From Lachnospiraceae bacterium (lineage in GTDB: Bacteria; Bacillota; Clostridia; Lachnospirales; Lachnospiraceae): a stretch of DNA of 64,000 nucleotides. Within the stretch, counting starts at the first letter, position 1. Every line of letters starts with the position of its first letter. Below the pieces are notes generated by a model, which saw nothing but the letters and a program-made list of their open reading frames with translations, was not told where the DNA came from and did not search any database. Location of the stretch: positions 1 through 64,000 of the forward strand of contig JAGAQG010000026.1 in assembly GCA_017622875.1 (NCBI GenBank), written 5' to 3'. The position numbers and the translations under genes are program-made. Below are positions 62,830 through 64,000 of the stretch, piece by piece.

Positions 62830-64000
62830 ATGAGAGAAAAATATGAATCTTTGCCATTGGCAGAGCTAAAAGCAGTTGCGAAAGCAAGAGGCATCAAAGG
62901 CATTTCTACCATGAAAAAGGATGAAGTGATTGAATTAATGCTTCAGGAAGACGAAAAAGAAAAGAAAGAAAAAGAAGCAAAAGAATCCGGTGTTGCACCT
63001 GAAATCGCCCAGTTAGACAGCGGTATCACAGTCAGCGGTATTTTAGAGGTTATGGCTGATGGATTCGGATTCATTCGCTCTGCAAACTATTTGCCAGGCG
63101 AAAATGATATCTATGTAGCTCCGGCGCAGATCCGAAGATTTGGATTAAAGACAGGTGATATCATTACCGGTAATACAAAAATCAAAAGTGAAAAAGAAAA
63201 GTTCAGTGCGCTGCTGTATTTAACAGCCATTAATGGACTGCGTCTTGCAGAAGCGGCAAAGCGCAAGAACTTCGAAGATATGACTCCAATCTTCCCAAAT
63301 GAAAGAATTTATCTGGAAAGAAAAGGCGGAAGTGTTGCTATGCGTATCGTGGACGAGATCTCTCCAATCGGTAAGGGACAGCGTGGTATGATCGTATCTC
63401 CGCCAAAAGCAGGTAAGACAACCCTGTTAAAGGATGTTGCGAAATCCATTACGGCAAATAATCCGGAAATGCATCTGATCATTCTGCTGATCGATGAAAG
63501 ACCGGAAGAAGTAACCGACATCAAAGAAGCCATTGAAGGACCAAATGTAGAAGTTATTTATTCTACCTTCGATGAACTTCCTGAGCACCACAAACGTGTA
63601 TCTGAAATGGTAATTGAGCGAGCAAAACGTCTCGTAGAACATGGAAAAGATGTTGCAATTTTACTGGATTCTATCACACGACTGGCAAGAGCTTACAACT
63701 TAACTGTTCCACCAAGTGGACGTACTTTATCCGGTGGCCTTGACCCGGCAGCTCTCCACATGCCAAAACGTTTCTTCGGTGCAGCCAGAAACATGAGAGA
63801 AGGCGGAAGCTTAACAATTCTTGCAACAGCGCTGATCGATACAGGAAGTAAGATGGATGACGTTGTATATGAAGAATTCAAAGGTACCGGTAACATGGAA
63901 CTGGTACTTGACCGTAAGCTTTCTGAAAAGAGAGTGTTCCCAGCCATCGATATTGCAAAATCAGGTACTCGAAGAGAGGACTTACTCTTCAAACCACAGG
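62830..64000 (+). CDS. rho: Transcription termination factor Rho (3' end outside the window)
   Basis: 390 codons are visible before the right edge. An N-terminal Rho_N helix domain ([27 protein letters not shown]) precedes a short charged linker. The cold-shock-like RNA-binding domain has [37 protein letters not shown]. The ATPase has Walker [11 protein letters not shown] and the [12 protein letters not shown] region, then [14 protein letters not shown], and the Q/R-loop [30 protein letters not shown] lies 7 nt before ATG 62830. It is a hexameric RNA helicase that terminates transcription. The insertion-free linker is normal for Firmicutes. Confidence 0.97.
   Translation, partial: MREKYESLPLAELKAVAKARGIKGISTMKKDEVIELMLQEDEKEKKEKEAKESGVAPEIAQLDSGITVSGILEVMADGFGFIRSANYLPGENDIYVAPAQIRRFGLKTGDIITGNTKIKSEKEKFSALLYLTAINGLRLAEAAKRKNFEDMTPIFPNERIYLERKGGSVAMRIVDEISPIGKGQRGMIVSPPKAGKTTLLKDVAKSITANNPEMHLIILLIDERPEEVTDIKEAIEGPNVEVIYSTFDELPEHHKRVSEMVIERAKRLVEHGKDVAILLDSITRLARAYNLTVPPSGRTLSGGLDPAALHMPKRFFGAARNMREGGSLTILATALIDTGSKMDDVVYEEFKGTGNMELVLDRKLSEKRVFPAIDIAKSGTRREDLLFKPQ

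Overview
The window is a stretch of low-to-moderate GC chromosome from an anaerobic, spore-forming Firmicute, most likely a member of the Lachnospiraceae (Clostridium cluster XIVa; Blautia/Dorea/Ruminococcus-like). The evidence is the gene content: a SpoVAE-type spore protein, a DUF4364 protein, class III (anaerobic) ribonucleotide reductase, a type-2 GalT, a Na+-translocating decarboxylase beta subunit, a preQ1-controlled QueT and a TetM-like/NYN fusion GTPase. Strong AGGAGG-type ribosome binding sites and sigma-A promoters with 16-18 bp spacers occur throughout. It is mostly core chromosome; the only clear sign of a mobile element is a probable transposase tail at the extreme left edge, beside a truncated gene.

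Layout. 0-0.6 kb: probable IS630-type transposase end and a 5'-truncated YcxB-like membrane protein. 0.7-5.7 kb: operon of an RpiR regulator, a HAD phosphatase, a methyltransferase and an EF-G/TetM-like GTPase fused to a Rae1-like NYN domain. 5.8-10.6 kb: aspS, a cysteine-cluster protein, an AlaX-type editing protein and a broken FtsH-like ATPase. 10.7-13.1 kb (minus strand): cutC, then a 386 bp leader with a metal-riboswitch-like element and two terminators, a frameshifted Na+-pump beta subunit and a 48-residue OadG-like protein. 13.3-17.8 kb: VOC protein, FliB-like protein, tyrS, lipid kinase and HAD phosphatase. 17.9-23 kb: divergent galR-like repressor and galK-galE-galT (Leloir pathway) with an array of phased half-sites between them. 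23-25.2 kb: preQ1 riboswitch-queT (minus) and asnS. 25.2-31 kb: compact SbcCD-like pair, CsoR-family repressor, nrdD and spoVAE.

31.2-41.3 kb: degV followed by a three-gene SMC operon resembling Wadjet JetABC or MksFEB but without JetD, then a large TPR/acidic/AAA protein with a degenerate Walker B motif. This is the most interesting region. 41.4-43.5 kb: glgB and a small membrane protein read antisense through its terminator. 43.7-49.7 kb: PucR/CdaR-type regulator, then ftsE-ftsX-M23 hydrolase-S41 protease (a cell-wall remodelling module), facing yigZ. 49.8-53.6 kb: class A PBP, CYTH protein and DJ-1/PfpI protein. 53.8-61.1 kb: tig-clpP-clpX-lon-engB-ytvI-like (protein quality control and ribosome assembly). 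61.2-64 kb: DUF4364 and a YhcC-like radical SAM protein (minus), then rho running off the right edge.

The gene functions are family inferences from motifs and context. No database or structure search was run.
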